NCBI GenBank assembly: GCA_016716835.1
Contig: JADJUW010000001.1
Span: 2,470,001 to 2,534,000, forward strand
DNA from: Myxococcales bacterium
GTDB taxonomy: Bacteria; Myxococcota_A; Polyangia; Haliangiales; Haliangiaceae
Length of the DNA: 64,000 nucleotides
Reading direction: 5' to 3'
Part shown: one piece after another, positions 38,101-46,673 of the stretch
Layout of the letters: each line of letters opens with the position of its first letter
How positions within the stretch are numbered: the stretch's first letter is position 1
Notes under the pieces: model-generated
The model's database searches: none
What the model was told of the DNA's origin: nothing
Seen by the model: the letters and a program-made list of their open reading frames with translations, nothing else
Program-made: the position numbers and the translations under genes

Positions 38101-39264
38101 CTATAGACCATCGCCCTGGCAGAACTGCTCGAGCTTGGCGGCGGATTCTTCGCGGTAGGTGGCCTCGGCGGCGGTGGGTGGCGCGGTGCGCTGCAGGCGC
38201 TGCATGTTGGCGATGATGACGTCGGTGCCGATCAGGGTCATGACGAGCACGTTGCCCATGAACGCCAGTACGGCGCTGATGACGCGGACCGTGCCGTAGT
38301 TGAGCTGCGTCAGCACGTCGTAGAGGCCGACGACCATCATGCCGCCGCCGAGGAGCAAGAGCCCAATGTAGGCCATCCACGCCTTGTGGATACGGGTATT
38401 GGCGTCGGCGTGGGTAAGCGGCAGGGTGAATTGTCGCCCCGACCAGCCGATGAAAAATTGCGCCGCCATGATGCCGAGGTTGCCGGCGACAAAATAGACG
38501 CTACCGGTGATTTGGTAGGGCAACAGCACGATGGCGTAGGCAAACAGCGCGTACATCGGCGCCGCCAGCACCATGAGCCAGCCAGGCACCGAGCTGCCAG
38601 GGAAGATGAGCTTGGTGACGATGGAGGCGCGGATGACGCCGGGCATGAGCGAGATGATCTTGGGCGCCAGCACGAGCACCGACTGCACCCCAAACGCCAT
38701 GCCGACCACCATGTGGATTTGCGAGCGCGAGGCGTTTAGCTTGACCCCGGCGATTTCCGCCGCCTGGCGCGCTAGCGCGATTTGGCCGTCAAACGCGGCG
38801 CGAAACGGATAGAGATAGAGAAAAAAAGGCGCCAGGAAGTAAATTGCCCATGCCCAAAAAAGTGCCCGCCGCTGCGTCTGCCACTTGGTCCAATTGCGGA
38901 GCTGGTAGAAGGCGACCATGCAAAAAATCGCCTCGGCGAATGCGGGCAAGAGCAGCATGGTGCGCGCAGCATCAGGCACGCGGGGGCCATCAAATGCCTC
39001 CATGAAGCGAAAGACGGTGAGCGGCACAAAGATGAGCGCGATGAGCAGCAGCACCGAGCGCCGCCACGCCAAAAATGCCTGATGCTCGGGGTGGGTGACG
39101 TGCGAGGCCCCCAGTTCAAGCGCGCGGCGCTCGCTGGGCAAGACCTCGCCGATATCAATATTGAGGCGAAACGCGCGTTTGAGCGACAGCAAGACAAACC
39201 GCCGCGACAGGGTATAGACGATTGGCGCGGCGGGCGCGATTGGCGCGGAAGGCTCAGTGCTCAT
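38101..39264 (-). CDS. Multi-pass membrane protein of unknown function
   Basis: The 387-residue product has about eight hydrophobic segments, e.g. SVLLLIALIFVPLTVFRFM, ALFWAWAIYFLAPFFLYL and PMYALFAYAIVLLPY. A short Pro/Ala-rich N-terminus precedes them and the C-terminus is polar and probably cytoplasmic. I recognise no transporter signature. It is divergent from the GMC oxidoreductase, with only about 20 bases between the starts, which suggests shared regulation and perhaps lipid-related work. It converges on the LanB gene and need not belong to that cluster. Confidence 0.7.
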   Translation of the reverse strand: MSTEPSAPIAPAAPIVYTLSRRFVLLSLKRAFRLNIDIGEVLPSERRALELGASHVTHPEHQAFLAWRRSVLLLIALIFVPLTVFRFMEAFDGPRVPDAARTMLLLPAFAEAIFCMVAFYQLRNWTKWQTQRRALFWAWAIYFLAPFFLYLYPFRAAFDGQIALARQAAEIAGVKLNASRSQIHMVVGMAFGVQSVLVLAPKIISLMPGVIRASIVTKLIFPGSSVPGWLMVLAAPMYALFAYAIVLLPYQITGSVYFVAGNLGIMAAQFFIGWSGRQFTLPLTHADANTRIHKAWMAYIGLLLLGGGMMVVGLYDVLTQLNYGTVRVISAVLAFMGNVLVMTLIGTDVIIANMQRLQRTAPPTAAEATYREESAAKLEQFCQGDGL

Positions 39265-39286
39265 GTTTCCTCGCGCATGCTACCAT

Positions 39287-40915
39287 ATGCGCGTGGGCAA
39301 CTTTGACGTCGACTTTGCCATCATCGGGTCGGGCTTTGGCGGTAGCGTCTCGGCGCTGCGGCTGGCCGAGAAGGGCTACAGCGTCAGCGTGCTCGAAATG
39401 GGCAAGCGCTGGCACAAGGAAGACTTTCCCAAGACAAATTGGAATTTGCGCAAGCACCTGTGGCAGCCGTCATTGGGGCTCTACGGCATCTTGCAGATCA
39501 CCATGGTCAAGGACGCGTTGCTGCTGCACGGCGCCGGGGTGGGCGGCGGCAGCCTGGTTTATGCCAATACCTTGCTGGTGCCGCCCGACGTCGCCTTTGC
39601 CGATCCGCGGTGGGTCGGACTCCCGTCCTGGCAGGCCGCGCTGGCGCCTCATTACGCCACCGCGCAGCGCATGCTTGGCGCCACCGAGAGCGAGGTGGTG
39701 GTGGAAACCGATGAAATCTTGCGCGAGGTGGCGACCGAGATGGGCTTTGGCCATACGTGGAAGAAACACAACGTCGGCGTGTATTTTGGCGAAGCCGGCA
39801 AGACCGTGCCGGATCCATACTTTGGCGGCGAGGGCCCCGAGCGCACGGGCTGCACCAAATGCGGCGGCTGCATGGTGGGGTGCCGCTACGGCGCGAAAAA
39901 CACGCTCGACCGCAACTACCTCTATCTCGCCGAGAAGCGCGGCGCGAAGGTAGAGGCTGAGACGCGCGTGGTCGACGTGCGGCCGGCGGGCGGCGGCGGC
40001 TATGAGTTGACCCTGGAACGCTCGACCGGCTGGCGGCATCCGCGCCGCACACTGCGCGCCCGCGGCGTGGTGGTTGCGGCGGGATCGTATGGCACGGTCA
40101 ATTTGCTCATGCGCTGCAAGGCGCGTGGCTCGCTCGGTGGACTCTCCGGGCAGCTTGGCAATTACCTACGGACCAACAGCGAGGCGCTGCTCGGCGTGCG
40201 GTCGCGCAAGGCCGGCGTCGACCATTCCAAGGGCATCGCGATCACCAGCGGCGTCTTGGTCGACGACACCACGCATATCGAAGTTGTCCGCTATTCGGAC
40301 GGATCGGACGCGCTGGCGCCGCTCGCAACGGTGCTAACTGGTGGTGGCGGCCGCGTGCCCCGCCCCTTGCGATGGCTGGGCAATATTCTGGCTCACCCCG
40401 TTCAATTTTTGCGTTCGGTGGTGCCGTTTGGCTGGGCGCGCAAATCGGCGATCTTGCTGGTGATGCAGCCGCTAGACAACCACCTCACCTATCACCTCAG
40501 GCGCCCGTGGTATTGGCCGTTTAGCAAAAAGCTCGACAGCAAGCATGGCGGCGGCCCACCCTCGCCTAGCTTTATTCCGGTGGCCAATGTCGTCGCTAAG
40601 CGCATGGCGCAAAAGATGGACGGCTATGCGCAAAACAGCGCCGCCGAGGTGCTGCTGGGCAAGGCGACCACGGCCCACGTGCTCGGCGGGTGCCCAATTG
40701 GCGTCACCGCCGATGATGGCGTGGTGGATCCCCAGAGCCGCGCGTTTGGCTACGATGATCTCTATGTGGTCGACGGCTCGATCATTCCCGCCAACCTCGG
40801 CGTCAACCCCAGCCTTACCATTACCGCGATGGCGGAGCACGCGATGTCACATGTGCCGCCGCGAGCCGTTCGCATCGACGCCCATTGGCGCGCTGACGCC
40901 GTGACGCGTCGCTAG
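39287..40915 (+). CDS. GMC-family oxidoreductase, cholesterol-oxidase-like
   Basis: I use the ATG at 39287, which places the FAD motif at the N-terminus (DFAIIGSGFGGSVSALRLAEKG). The text GVGGGSLVYANTL and the end VLGGCPIGV ... VVDGSIIPANLGVNPSLTI match the GMC branch that includes cholesterol oxidase. A cysteine cluster CTKCGGCMVGC near residue 190 follows the pattern found in related dehydrogenases that may hold an iron-sulfur centre. The enzyme should oxidise an alcohol, possibly a sterol, with FAD. No signal peptide is visible, so it is probably cytoplasmic. The substrate is not proven by the sequence. Confidence 0.85.
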   Translation: MRVGNFDVDFAIIGSGFGGSVSALRLAEKGYSVSVLEMGKRWHKEDFPKTNWNLRKHLWQPSLGLYGILQITMVKDALLLHGAGVGGGSLVYANTLLVPPDVAFADPRWVGLPSWQAALAPHYATAQRMLGATESEVVVETDEILREVATEMGFGHTWKKHNVGVYFGEAGKTVPDPYFGGEGPERTGCTKCGGCMVGCRYGAKNTLDRNYLYLAEKRGAKVEAETRVVDVRPAGGGGYELTLERSTGWRHPRRTLRARGVVVAAGSYGTVNLLMRCKARGSLGGLSGQLGNYLRTNSEALLGVRSRKAGVDHSKGIAITSGVLVDDTTHIEVVRYSDGSDALAPLATVLTGGGGRVPRPLRWLGNILAHPVQFLRSVVPFGWARKSAILLVMQPLDNHLTYHLRRPWYWPFSKKLDSKHGGGPPSPSFIPVANVVAKRMAQKMDGYAQNSAAEVLLGKATTAHVLGGCPIGVTADDGVVDPQSRAFGYDDLYVVDGSIIPANLGVNPSLTITAMAEHAMSHVPPRAVRIDAHWRADAVTRR

Positions 40916-41031
40916 TGTCGTGATTCGCTCGTCAAGGTGGGGTGCGCGCCGCTTGCCAGGTCAGCCGTTGCCATGGTTTGCCGCCGCTTGTCGCTGCACC
41001 AGATCGCAGGCAGCTGTAACCTACGTGGCAA

Positions 41032-41802
41032 ATGAAGAAGGCTCCCGGCTCTCTCTCGACCATTGCCCTAGCCTGCCTGGCTGGCGGCTGCACGGTGAAC
41101 GTCTACGCGCCACCGACGCTGACCTCGCTCGATCACCAGGTCCAGCCGTTGGCGCCAGGGCAAACCGCGGTGACGGGTGCCCTCGCCGACGGCGGCTCGC
41201 CGACGAATGTTGATACCGGGGAGCTTACCGCCACCGCAGGCGTCGCGCGCGGCATTTCGGAGCGCCTAGAATTGGCTGCCAGCGTCGCGGTCGGTCGACT
41301 GTCCGCGCCAGGCGGGCTCACCGGCGGCGGGCTCACCGACGGTGAAACCTATGAGCTGCTCTCGCGTTTCGGTGCCAAAGTACCCTTGCTGCGTGCGACC
41401 CACCAGCGTGGGCTCGCCATGAACGGCGTGATTGGCGCAGGCGTCGGCGGCGTTATCGATGTAGGCAGCGTTGCCTCGTTCGATGTCGGCTACAATATCG
41501 GCTACCAAAACTGTGTCATCACGCCAACCATCGCGCAGGGCTACTACCTAAGCTCGCCGCTGAGCCGCGAGACCATTCTCGCCCGCACATCCACCGACGA
41601 TTCGTTCTCGGCGTATCAGATGCCGCGTACGCAAGGCGTCGTAACTTCGCTGGGGGTGACGCTTGAAACCTCGCGGCAGCGTTGCCTTCGCGACTCGGAC
41701 CGTACGCAGATCGTGCTGCATCTCGACCATTGGATGCTGTCGAGCGCTGAGGACAGCGACGGGACGGCGCGCGCCGGCGCGGCCGTGCGGTATCGCTTTT
41801 AG
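41032..41802 (+). CDS. Outer membrane beta-barrel-like lipoprotein
   Basis: The 256-residue product starts with a signal peptide and lipobox (LACLAGGC). Alternating beta text (GISERLELAASVAVGRL; DVGYNIGYQNCVI) and the C-terminal phenylalanine (AAVRYRF) fit a small outer-membrane barrel. A stray Cys pair may form a disulfide. No family was recognised; a porin- or autotransporter-like surface protein is possible. Confidence 0.7.
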   Translation: MKKAPGSLSTIALACLAGGCTVNVYAPPTLTSLDHQVQPLAPGQTAVTGALADGGSPTNVDTGELTATAGVARGISERLELAASVAVGRLSAPGGLTGGGLTDGETYELLSRFGAKVPLLRATHQRGLAMNGVIGAGVGGVIDVGSVASFDVGYNIGYQNCVITPTIAQGYYLSSPLSRETILARTSTDDSFSAYQMPRTQGVVTSLGVTLETSRQRCLRDSDRTQIVLHLDHWMLSSAEDSDGTARAGAAVRYRF

Positions 41803-41827
41803 GCGCCGCATGCGCTAGATAGCCTGC

Positions 41828-42718
41828 ATGTCGTCTTCCGATGCAATCGCTCAGGTGCTCATCGCCACGCGCCACGACCTTGGCGGCTTTGAGGTCGGCC
41901 GGGTGCTGCCCAGCGCGGCGCGACGCATGGTCGGCCCGTTCATCTTTTTTGACCACATGGGACCTGGCGATTTCGCGGCTGGCCAGGGCATCGACGTGCG
42001 GCCGCATCCGCACATTGGGCTCGCGACGGTCACCTATCTCTACGAGGGCTCGATCTTTCACCGCGACAGCCTCGGCTTTGCGCAGAGCATTGAGCCAGGC
42101 GCGATAAATTGGATGACCGCAGGTCGCGGCATTGTGCATTCCGAACGCACGGCGCCCGAGGCGCGGATGGCGGCGCGGCGCCTGCACGGCTTGCAACTTT
42201 GGCTGGCCTTGCCACTGGCGCACGAGCAAACCGCGCCGGCGTTTGTCCATTACCCGGCCTCGGCGCTGCCCGAGCTCGAAGTGCTGGGCGCGAAGGTGCG
42301 CGTGCTCGCTGGCCATGCGTTTGGCGCGACGTCGCCGGTGAAAACGCTCAGCCCGCTATTTTATGTCGACGCCGCGCTGCCGAGCGGCGGCGCGCTCAAG
42401 GTGCCCGCCAACTACACCGAACGCGCAGCCTACGTCGCGATCGGCCGCGTGCGCTGTGGCGAAACCATTTACGACGCCGGCACCATGTTGGTGTTTGCTG
42501 CGGGCGAAACGCCAACCTTGCATGCCGAAGGCGGCGCCGCGCGCATCGCGCTTGTCGGCGGCGAACCGCTGGAAGGACCGCGCCTCATTTGGTGGAATTT
42601 TGTCGCCAGCAACGCCGCCCTAATGGACGCCGCCAAGGCCGCGTGGGCGGCACAAGCTCGCGATGCGTTTCCGCCCGTACCAGGCGAGACCGAATTTATT
42701 CCGCTACCTACGAAGTAG
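41828..42718 (+). CDS. Pirin-family cupin protein
   Basis: The bicupin fold is shown by the pirin N-domain: HPHIGLATVTYLYEG with the metal-binding His pair, a later His in IFHRDS, and the downstream motif GRGIVHSE with a further His and Glu. A second cupin-like half follows (residues about 170-270). Bacterial pirins include quercetinases and regulators that bind metabolic enzymes; the role here is open. The last 15 bases overlap the convergent LOG-family gene. Confidence 0.9.
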   Translation: MSSSDAIAQVLIATRHDLGGFEVGRVLPSAARRMVGPFIFFDHMGPGDFAAGQGIDVRPHPHIGLATVTYLYEGSIFHRDSLGFAQSIEPGAINWMTAGRGIVHSERTAPEARMAARRLHGLQLWLALPLAHEQTAPAFVHYPASALPELEVLGAKVRVLAGHAFGATSPVKTLSPLFYVDAALPSGGALKVPANYTERAAYVAIGRVRCGETIYDAGTMLVFAAGETPTLHAEGGAARIALVGGEPLEGPRLIWWNFVASNAALMDAAKAAWAAQARDAFPPVPGETEFIPLPTK

Positions 42719-43249
42719 CTGCGCAAGCTCGGCGATCTCGTCGACAAAGATCGCCTGCGCATGATGCGGCGGAGCGACCATGCCGGCATCGCGCGCGGTA
42801 TCGAGCCAGGCGCGCAGCGGCGACCAGAAGCCCGCGATGTTGCAGAACACCAGCGGCTTAGCGTGGGCGCCGAGCTGCGCCGCGCAGAGCACCTCAAAGG
42901 CTTCATCGAGGGTGCCAAATCCGCCCGGCAAAACGACGAAGGCATCCGCGAGCTCCATCATACGCGCCTTGCGCTCGGCCATCGTGACGACGATTTCTAG
43001 GCGTGTCAGGCCGGCGTGGGCCAGCTCGCGATCCACGATCGCCCGCGGCATGATGCCTATTACCTCGGCGCCACCAGCGAGTGCCGCGTCGGCCAAAGCG
43101 CCCATGGTGCCGATGCTCGCGCCACCGTAAACGAGGCCATAACCTTGCGCAGCCAGCCAGCGCCCAAGCTGCGCGGCAGCCGCCACGTAGGTGTCGCCAA
43201 CGCCGTGTGCCGAGCCACAAAAGACGGTCACGCGGCGGGTTGGGTGCAT
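42704..43249 (-). CDS. LOG-family protein (cytokinin riboside 5'-monophosphate phosphoribohydrolase-like)
   Basis: The 181-residue protein has the LOG signature PGGFGTLDE near residue 107 and the upstream VYGGASIGTMGALADAA and MPRAIVDRE stretches. LOG enzymes release the base from nucleoside monophosphates; bacterial members often act in nucleotide salvage. The stop region overlaps the end of the pirin gene by 15 bases on opposite strands. Confidence 0.9.
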   Translation of the reverse strand: MHPTRRVTVFCGSAHGVGDTYVAAAAQLGRWLAAQGYGLVYGGASIGTMGALADAALAGGAEVIGIMPRAIVDRELAHAGLTRLEIVVTMAERKARMMELADAFVVLPGGFGTLDEAFEVLCAAQLGAHAKPLVFCNIAGFWSPLRAWLDTARDAGMVAPPHHAQAIFVDEIAELAQLLRR

Positions 43250-43322
43250 GCCCTAACCAAACAGACTCGCGCGTGATTTGCAAGTCGCGGGACCGGCGTG
43301 CCACCATCGCCGCGTGCACTGG

Positions 43323-43856
43323 ATGATCAAGCGCTTTGACGAGCTAGCCCGCGATGAACTCTACGCGATTATGGCGCTGCGTCAGCGCGTGTTTGTCGTC
43401 GAGCAGGTGGCGGCGTACTTGGACTGCGACGGCTATGACGACGACGCCGAGCATGTGTTCGCGTGGGACGAGCCCGCAGCCCGAGCCGATCGCTCGCCGC
43501 CATCGCAGCCGCTGCACCTGGCAACGCCGCGTGGACGCCTGATGGCCGCGTGTGCGCGCCTGTTTGCCCCAGGCATCAAGTATGCCGAGGCCAGCATCGG
43601 CCGCGTGGTCTGCGCCCCGGAATGGCGCGGTCAGGGCACCGGCGTCTTGCTCATGCAAACCAGCGTCGCGCGGCTTGATGTCCGATTTCCGGACTCACCG
43701 ATTCGCATCGGCGCGCAGCGCTATTTGGAGGCCTTCTACGGCCGCTTGGGCTTTGTCACCCAGCCCGGCGCGCCATATCTCGAAGACGGCATCTGGCATG
43801 TCGAAATGGTGCGGCCAGCGGCGAATGCGCTGCGCCCCACGCGCGCCGCGACTTAG
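43323..43856 (+). CDS. GNAT acetyltransferase, ElaA-like
   Basis: The start could be the ATG at 43323 or the GTG at 43314, which gives MHWMIKRFDEL. The N-terminal text LYAIMALRQRVFVVEQ and the acetyl-CoA site GRVVCAPEWRGQGTG are diagnostic for the ElaA branch of GNAT proteins. The end has the IGAQRYLEAFYGRLGF helix-turn. It transfers an acetyl group to an unknown amine. Its stop overlaps the opposite gene's stop in TTAG (43853-43856). Confidence 0.85.
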   Translation: MIKRFDELARDELYAIMALRQRVFVVEQVAAYLDCDGYDDDAEHVFAWDEPAARADRSPPSQPLHLATPRGRLMAACARLFAPGIKYAEASIGRVVCAPEWRGQGTGVLLMQTSVARLDVRFPDSPIRIGAQRYLEAFYGRLGFVTQPGAPYLEDGIWHVEMVRPAANALRPTRAAT

Positions 43857-44947
43857 TCGTCGTCGCGATCGTTCTTCGAAGGCCGCGATGGGCGAGTTGG
43901 CGCCGGCTTAGCTGGCTGTGGCGCAGGCGGCGCAGGGCGCACCGATGGCGGCACCGTCGCGCGCGGCGGCGCTGGCGGTGGCGCCGTCGTCGATGGGCCT
44001 TGTGGTGGGCGAACCGGTGTTGGTGCAGGACGCTGCGGCGGGCGATACGTCGGTGGTTGCACCGGGGTTGGCGCAGGTGGCGCAGGCCGTACCGATGGCG
44101 GCACCGTGGTGCGCGGCGGCTCTGGCGGTGGCGCGATGGTGGTTGGCCGCACCGGTGTCGGCGCCGGGCGTTGCGGCGGGCGATACGTCGGCGGCGGGGC
44201 TACCGGCGTCGGCGTTGGCGCGGGGCGTTGCGGCGGGCGATACGTCGGCGGCGGGGCTACCGGCGTCGGCGTTGGCGCGGGGCGCTGCGGTGGGCGATAC
44301 GTCGGCGCTGGCGCCACTGGCGTCGGCGACGGACGCGTTGGATAGGTCGACGGCCGCTGCGGGGGCACATACGTCGGCGAAGGTGTGCCCGGGCGCCCAG
44401 GTTGGGTCGGATATGTCGCCGGACGTTGCGGCGGCACATACGTCGGCGACGGTGGTCGCACCGCGGTCGGCGGACGGCCACCGCCTGGGTTGGAAACGTG
44501 CCAGCCGGACGGCAGGCGGTCGTGCTGCGACCAATGGCCCGGGTAATAAACGTATTGGCCGCTGCTGCTGTAATCGTAATACGGCTGGACGTAGACGTAA
44601 CCCGATTGCTGGGAGACCCAGCGACCAGAAATCCACACCCATTCGGCGCCGTTCCAATGCCACGAGCCGGAGATCCACGAATAGCCGTGGGATGGGGCGT
44701 CCGTAATCGATTCGTAGAGCGGTTCGGGGGGCAAGGTCGAGACGTAGTATGGCGATGGCGTACCGACGGCCACCGAGTAGCCGGCCGTACCATAGCCGGC
44801 GGAATAGCCCGCGCTATAGCCATAGCTCACCGGACGCGTCGTCGCGACGCAACTGGTCGCCAACGCGCCCAAGGCGAGGGCGCCGAGCGCCTTACCTAGG
44901 GCCTGGGAGGCCGTAGTCAAGTGGAGCAGTTTGAGAGGCGTTTTCAT
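43853..44947 (-). CDS. Proline-rich lipoprotein with YXWGXW-type repeats
   Basis: I prefer the ATG at 44947, which has an AAGG site six bases upstream, over the one at 44965. The signal peptide ends in lipobox LGALATSC. Residues about 85-155 hold aromatic repeats of the WXXGXW kind (SWISGSWHWNGAEWVWISGRW; YYPGHW), which bind to or cross the cell envelope in other proteins. The C-terminal 200 residues are an extended proline-rich region built from near-identical blocks (PPTYRPPQRPAPTP). It would be a stiff stalk in the periplasm. The DNA of this region is a 57-bp tandem repeat. Confidence 0.8.
   Translation of the reverse strand: MKTPLKLLHLTTASQALGKALGALALGALATSCVATTRPVSYGYSAGYSAGYGTAGYSVAVGTPSPYYVSTLPPEPLYESITDAPSHGYSWISGSWHWNGAEWVWISGRWVSQQSGYVYVQPYYDYSSSGQYVYYPGHWSQHDRLPSGWHVSNPGGGRPPTAVRPPSPTYVPPQRPATYPTQPGRPGTPSPTYVPPQRPSTYPTRPSPTPVAPAPTYRPPQRPAPTPTPVAPPPTYRPPQRPAPTPTPVAPPPTYRPPQRPAPTPVRPTTIAPPPEPPRTTVPPSVRPAPPAPTPVQPPTYRPPQRPAPTPVRPPQGPSTTAPPPAPPRATVPPSVRPAPPAPQPAKPAPTRPSRPSKNDRDDD
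44167..44337. repeat. Three tandem 57-bp units inside the proline-rich lipoprotein gene
   Basis: Units at 44167-44223, 44224-44280 and 44281-44337; the first two are identical or nearly so and the third has diverged. Further partial units flank the array (around 44030). Each unit encodes 19 residues of the TYRPPQRPAPTP type, and the unit length is a multiple of three so copy-number change keeps the frame. Confidence 0.8.
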
Positions 44948-45213
44948 GGTGACCTTCGCTTTCATCAGTGGCTAACACCGCAATGTTGCCACTATGCCGT
45001 AATACTATGCAAGCAAGATACCAGCTTCGGGGACCGCCTGCGCCCGCCAACAAGGCCTTGTTTCTGCTTGGTTAGCGCCCACCATTGCGCCTCGACGCGT
45101 CACACTGTGAAGGCGCTGCAACAGCGCCAGGGCGGCGCATTTGTGCGACATCGGGCGCTTACAGAGATCACGGCACATTGACGCCTCTGGGGCTGCCAAG
45201 TACTAAGGATCCA

Positions 45214-46194
45214 ATGAAAACGGTCTTTTCTGGCATCCAGCCAACCGGCGATTTGCACCTGGGTAACTACCTTGGGGCCGTTCGCAACTGGACCGCCCAG
45301 CAGGAGCGTTTTCGCAGCATTTTTTGCGTCGTCGACTACCATTCGCTGACCCAGCAATACGACCCCAAAGAGATGCCAAAACGGGTGTTCGACATGGTGC
45401 TCGATCTGCTCGCGCTGGGCATCGATCCCTCGCGCTCGATCTTGTTCGTGCAGTCAATGGTGCCAGAGCACACCGAGCTGTGCTGGGTGTTTAACAATGT
45501 CACGGGCTTTGGCGACCTCGAGCGCATGACGCAGTTCAAGGACAAGTCGCTCACCCAACCCGACAATATTACGGCCGGGCTATTTGATTACCCCGTGCTA
45601 CAGGCCGCCGACATCTTGCTCTATCGCGCGCAATTGGTGCCAGTTGGCCAAGACCAGGTGCAGCACATCGAGCTGGCGCGGCGCATCGCGCGCAGCTTTA
45701 ACCATCGCTGGGGCAAGGTGTTTCCCGAGTGCGAGGCGCTGCTCACCGAAGTACCCAAGGTGGTCGGGCTCGATGGTAAGGCCAAGATGTCAAAGTCGCT
45801 CGGCAATCACATTCCGCTTTCGGCGACGCAGGGCAAGCCGCTGCGCAAGCTGCTAGCGCGCGCGGTCACTGATGAGAAGCGGGTTAACCGCGAAGATCCG
45901 GGCAATCCCGACGACTGCAACGTGTTCGCGTGGCATCGCTATTTTTCGAGTGCCGACGATCAGGCGTGGGTGCGCGAAGGCTGCACCACCGCGGGCATTG
46001 GGTGCGTCGATTGCAAGGGCAAGCTCGCCGATAACATCGAGGCACATTTTGCGACGTACCACGAGCGCCGCGCGCATTTTGTGGCGCGACCTGACGAGGT
46101 GCGCGACGTGCTTTACGACGGCGCAAAGCGCGCACGCGACATCGCGATGGCAACCATGGACGAGGTGCGCCAGCGTTTAGGGCTTTGGCGGTAA
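45214..46194 (+). CDS. trpS: Tryptophanyl-tRNA synthetase
   Basis: Starts at the ATG at 45214 with AAGGA four bases upstream; the frame extends 43 codons further up but lacks family sequence there. The 326 residues match bacterial TrpS: the HIGH-equivalent HLGNYLGAVRNW at 13-26, the Trp/ATP site DYPVLQAADILLY (here read FDYPVLQAADILLYRA), VPVGQDQVQHIELARRIA and KMSKS with following SLGNHIPL. It charges tRNA-Trp in the cytoplasm. It is followed after three bases by a small exported protein gene and then recQ. Confidence 0.95.
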   Translation: MKTVFSGIQPTGDLHLGNYLGAVRNWTAQQERFRSIFCVVDYHSLTQQYDPKEMPKRVFDMVLDLLALGIDPSRSILFVQSMVPEHTELCWVFNNVTGFGDLERMTQFKDKSLTQPDNITAGLFDYPVLQAADILLYRAQLVPVGQDQVQHIELARRIARSFNHRWGKVFPECEALLTEVPKVVGLDGKAKMSKSLGNHIPLSATQGKPLRKLLARAVTDEKRVNREDPGNPDDCNVFAWHRYFSSADDQAWVREGCTTAGIGCVDCKGKLADNIEAHFATYHERRAHFVARPDEVRDVLYDGAKRARDIAMATMDEVRQRLGLWR

Positions 46195-46197
46195 GAT

Positions 46198-46673
46198 ATG
46201 TCGGTGCTGGCCTTTGCGCCGATGGGCAAACACCGCGTGCTGGTCGCGGGCGCGACCGCCGTGGCCGCGTTTGCCTTGGCCGCCGCCGTGGTGGGGCGCA
46301 GTTGTCGGTGGAACACCAGTGCGCCCGAAGAGGTCGCGACGCAATTTGTCGCGGCGAGCAAGGCGCGCGACCGCGAGGCGGTGTTTGCGCTGTTGTCGCC
46401 TGCCACGCGGGCACGGCTCGCGGCGCAGGCGGAGCGCGCGACCAACTTGGTCGGCGGCAGCCGGCGTTATGAGGCGCTCGACATGATATCGATCAGCGAG
46501 ACCGATCGCTTCGCGCCGGTGCAGGTCGGTGACGCCGTCATTCGCGGAGATCGGCGATGGTGCCGATCACCAGCGAGGCGGGCCGCAATGAGCTTAGCCT
46601 GGTCAAGCTAAACGGCGCTTGGTGGGTCGAGCTTGGCAGCTACGGCGCGGTAACGCCACAGGCGGCGCCGTGA
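46198..46673 (+). CDS. Small membrane-anchored protein, frame broken in its C-terminal third
   Basis: The first frame (46198-46611) encodes an N-terminal signal anchor (VAGATAVAAFALAAAVV) and a helical part of a nuclear-transport-factor-2-like or DUF4878-like kind (VATQFVAASKARDREAVFALLSP). It then loses sense near 46550. Sensible sequence resumes in the +2 frame (ITSEAGRNELSLVKLNGAWWVELGSYG) and runs to the stop at 46671-46673, which overlaps the GTG of recQ as GTGA. One extra base, for instance a G at 46553-46554, would join both parts. The overlap with recQ supports the longer product. Domain naming is tentative. Confidence 0.65.

Noticed and set aside
44030..44340. Regular spaced repeats, considered as a CRISPR array
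   Set aside because: The units are contiguous, encode proline-rich peptide in frame, and have no unique spacers.
45179..45206. TTGACG-N16-TACTAA as a trpS promoter
   Set aside because: The -10 match is poor and would leave almost no leader before the ribosome-binding site.
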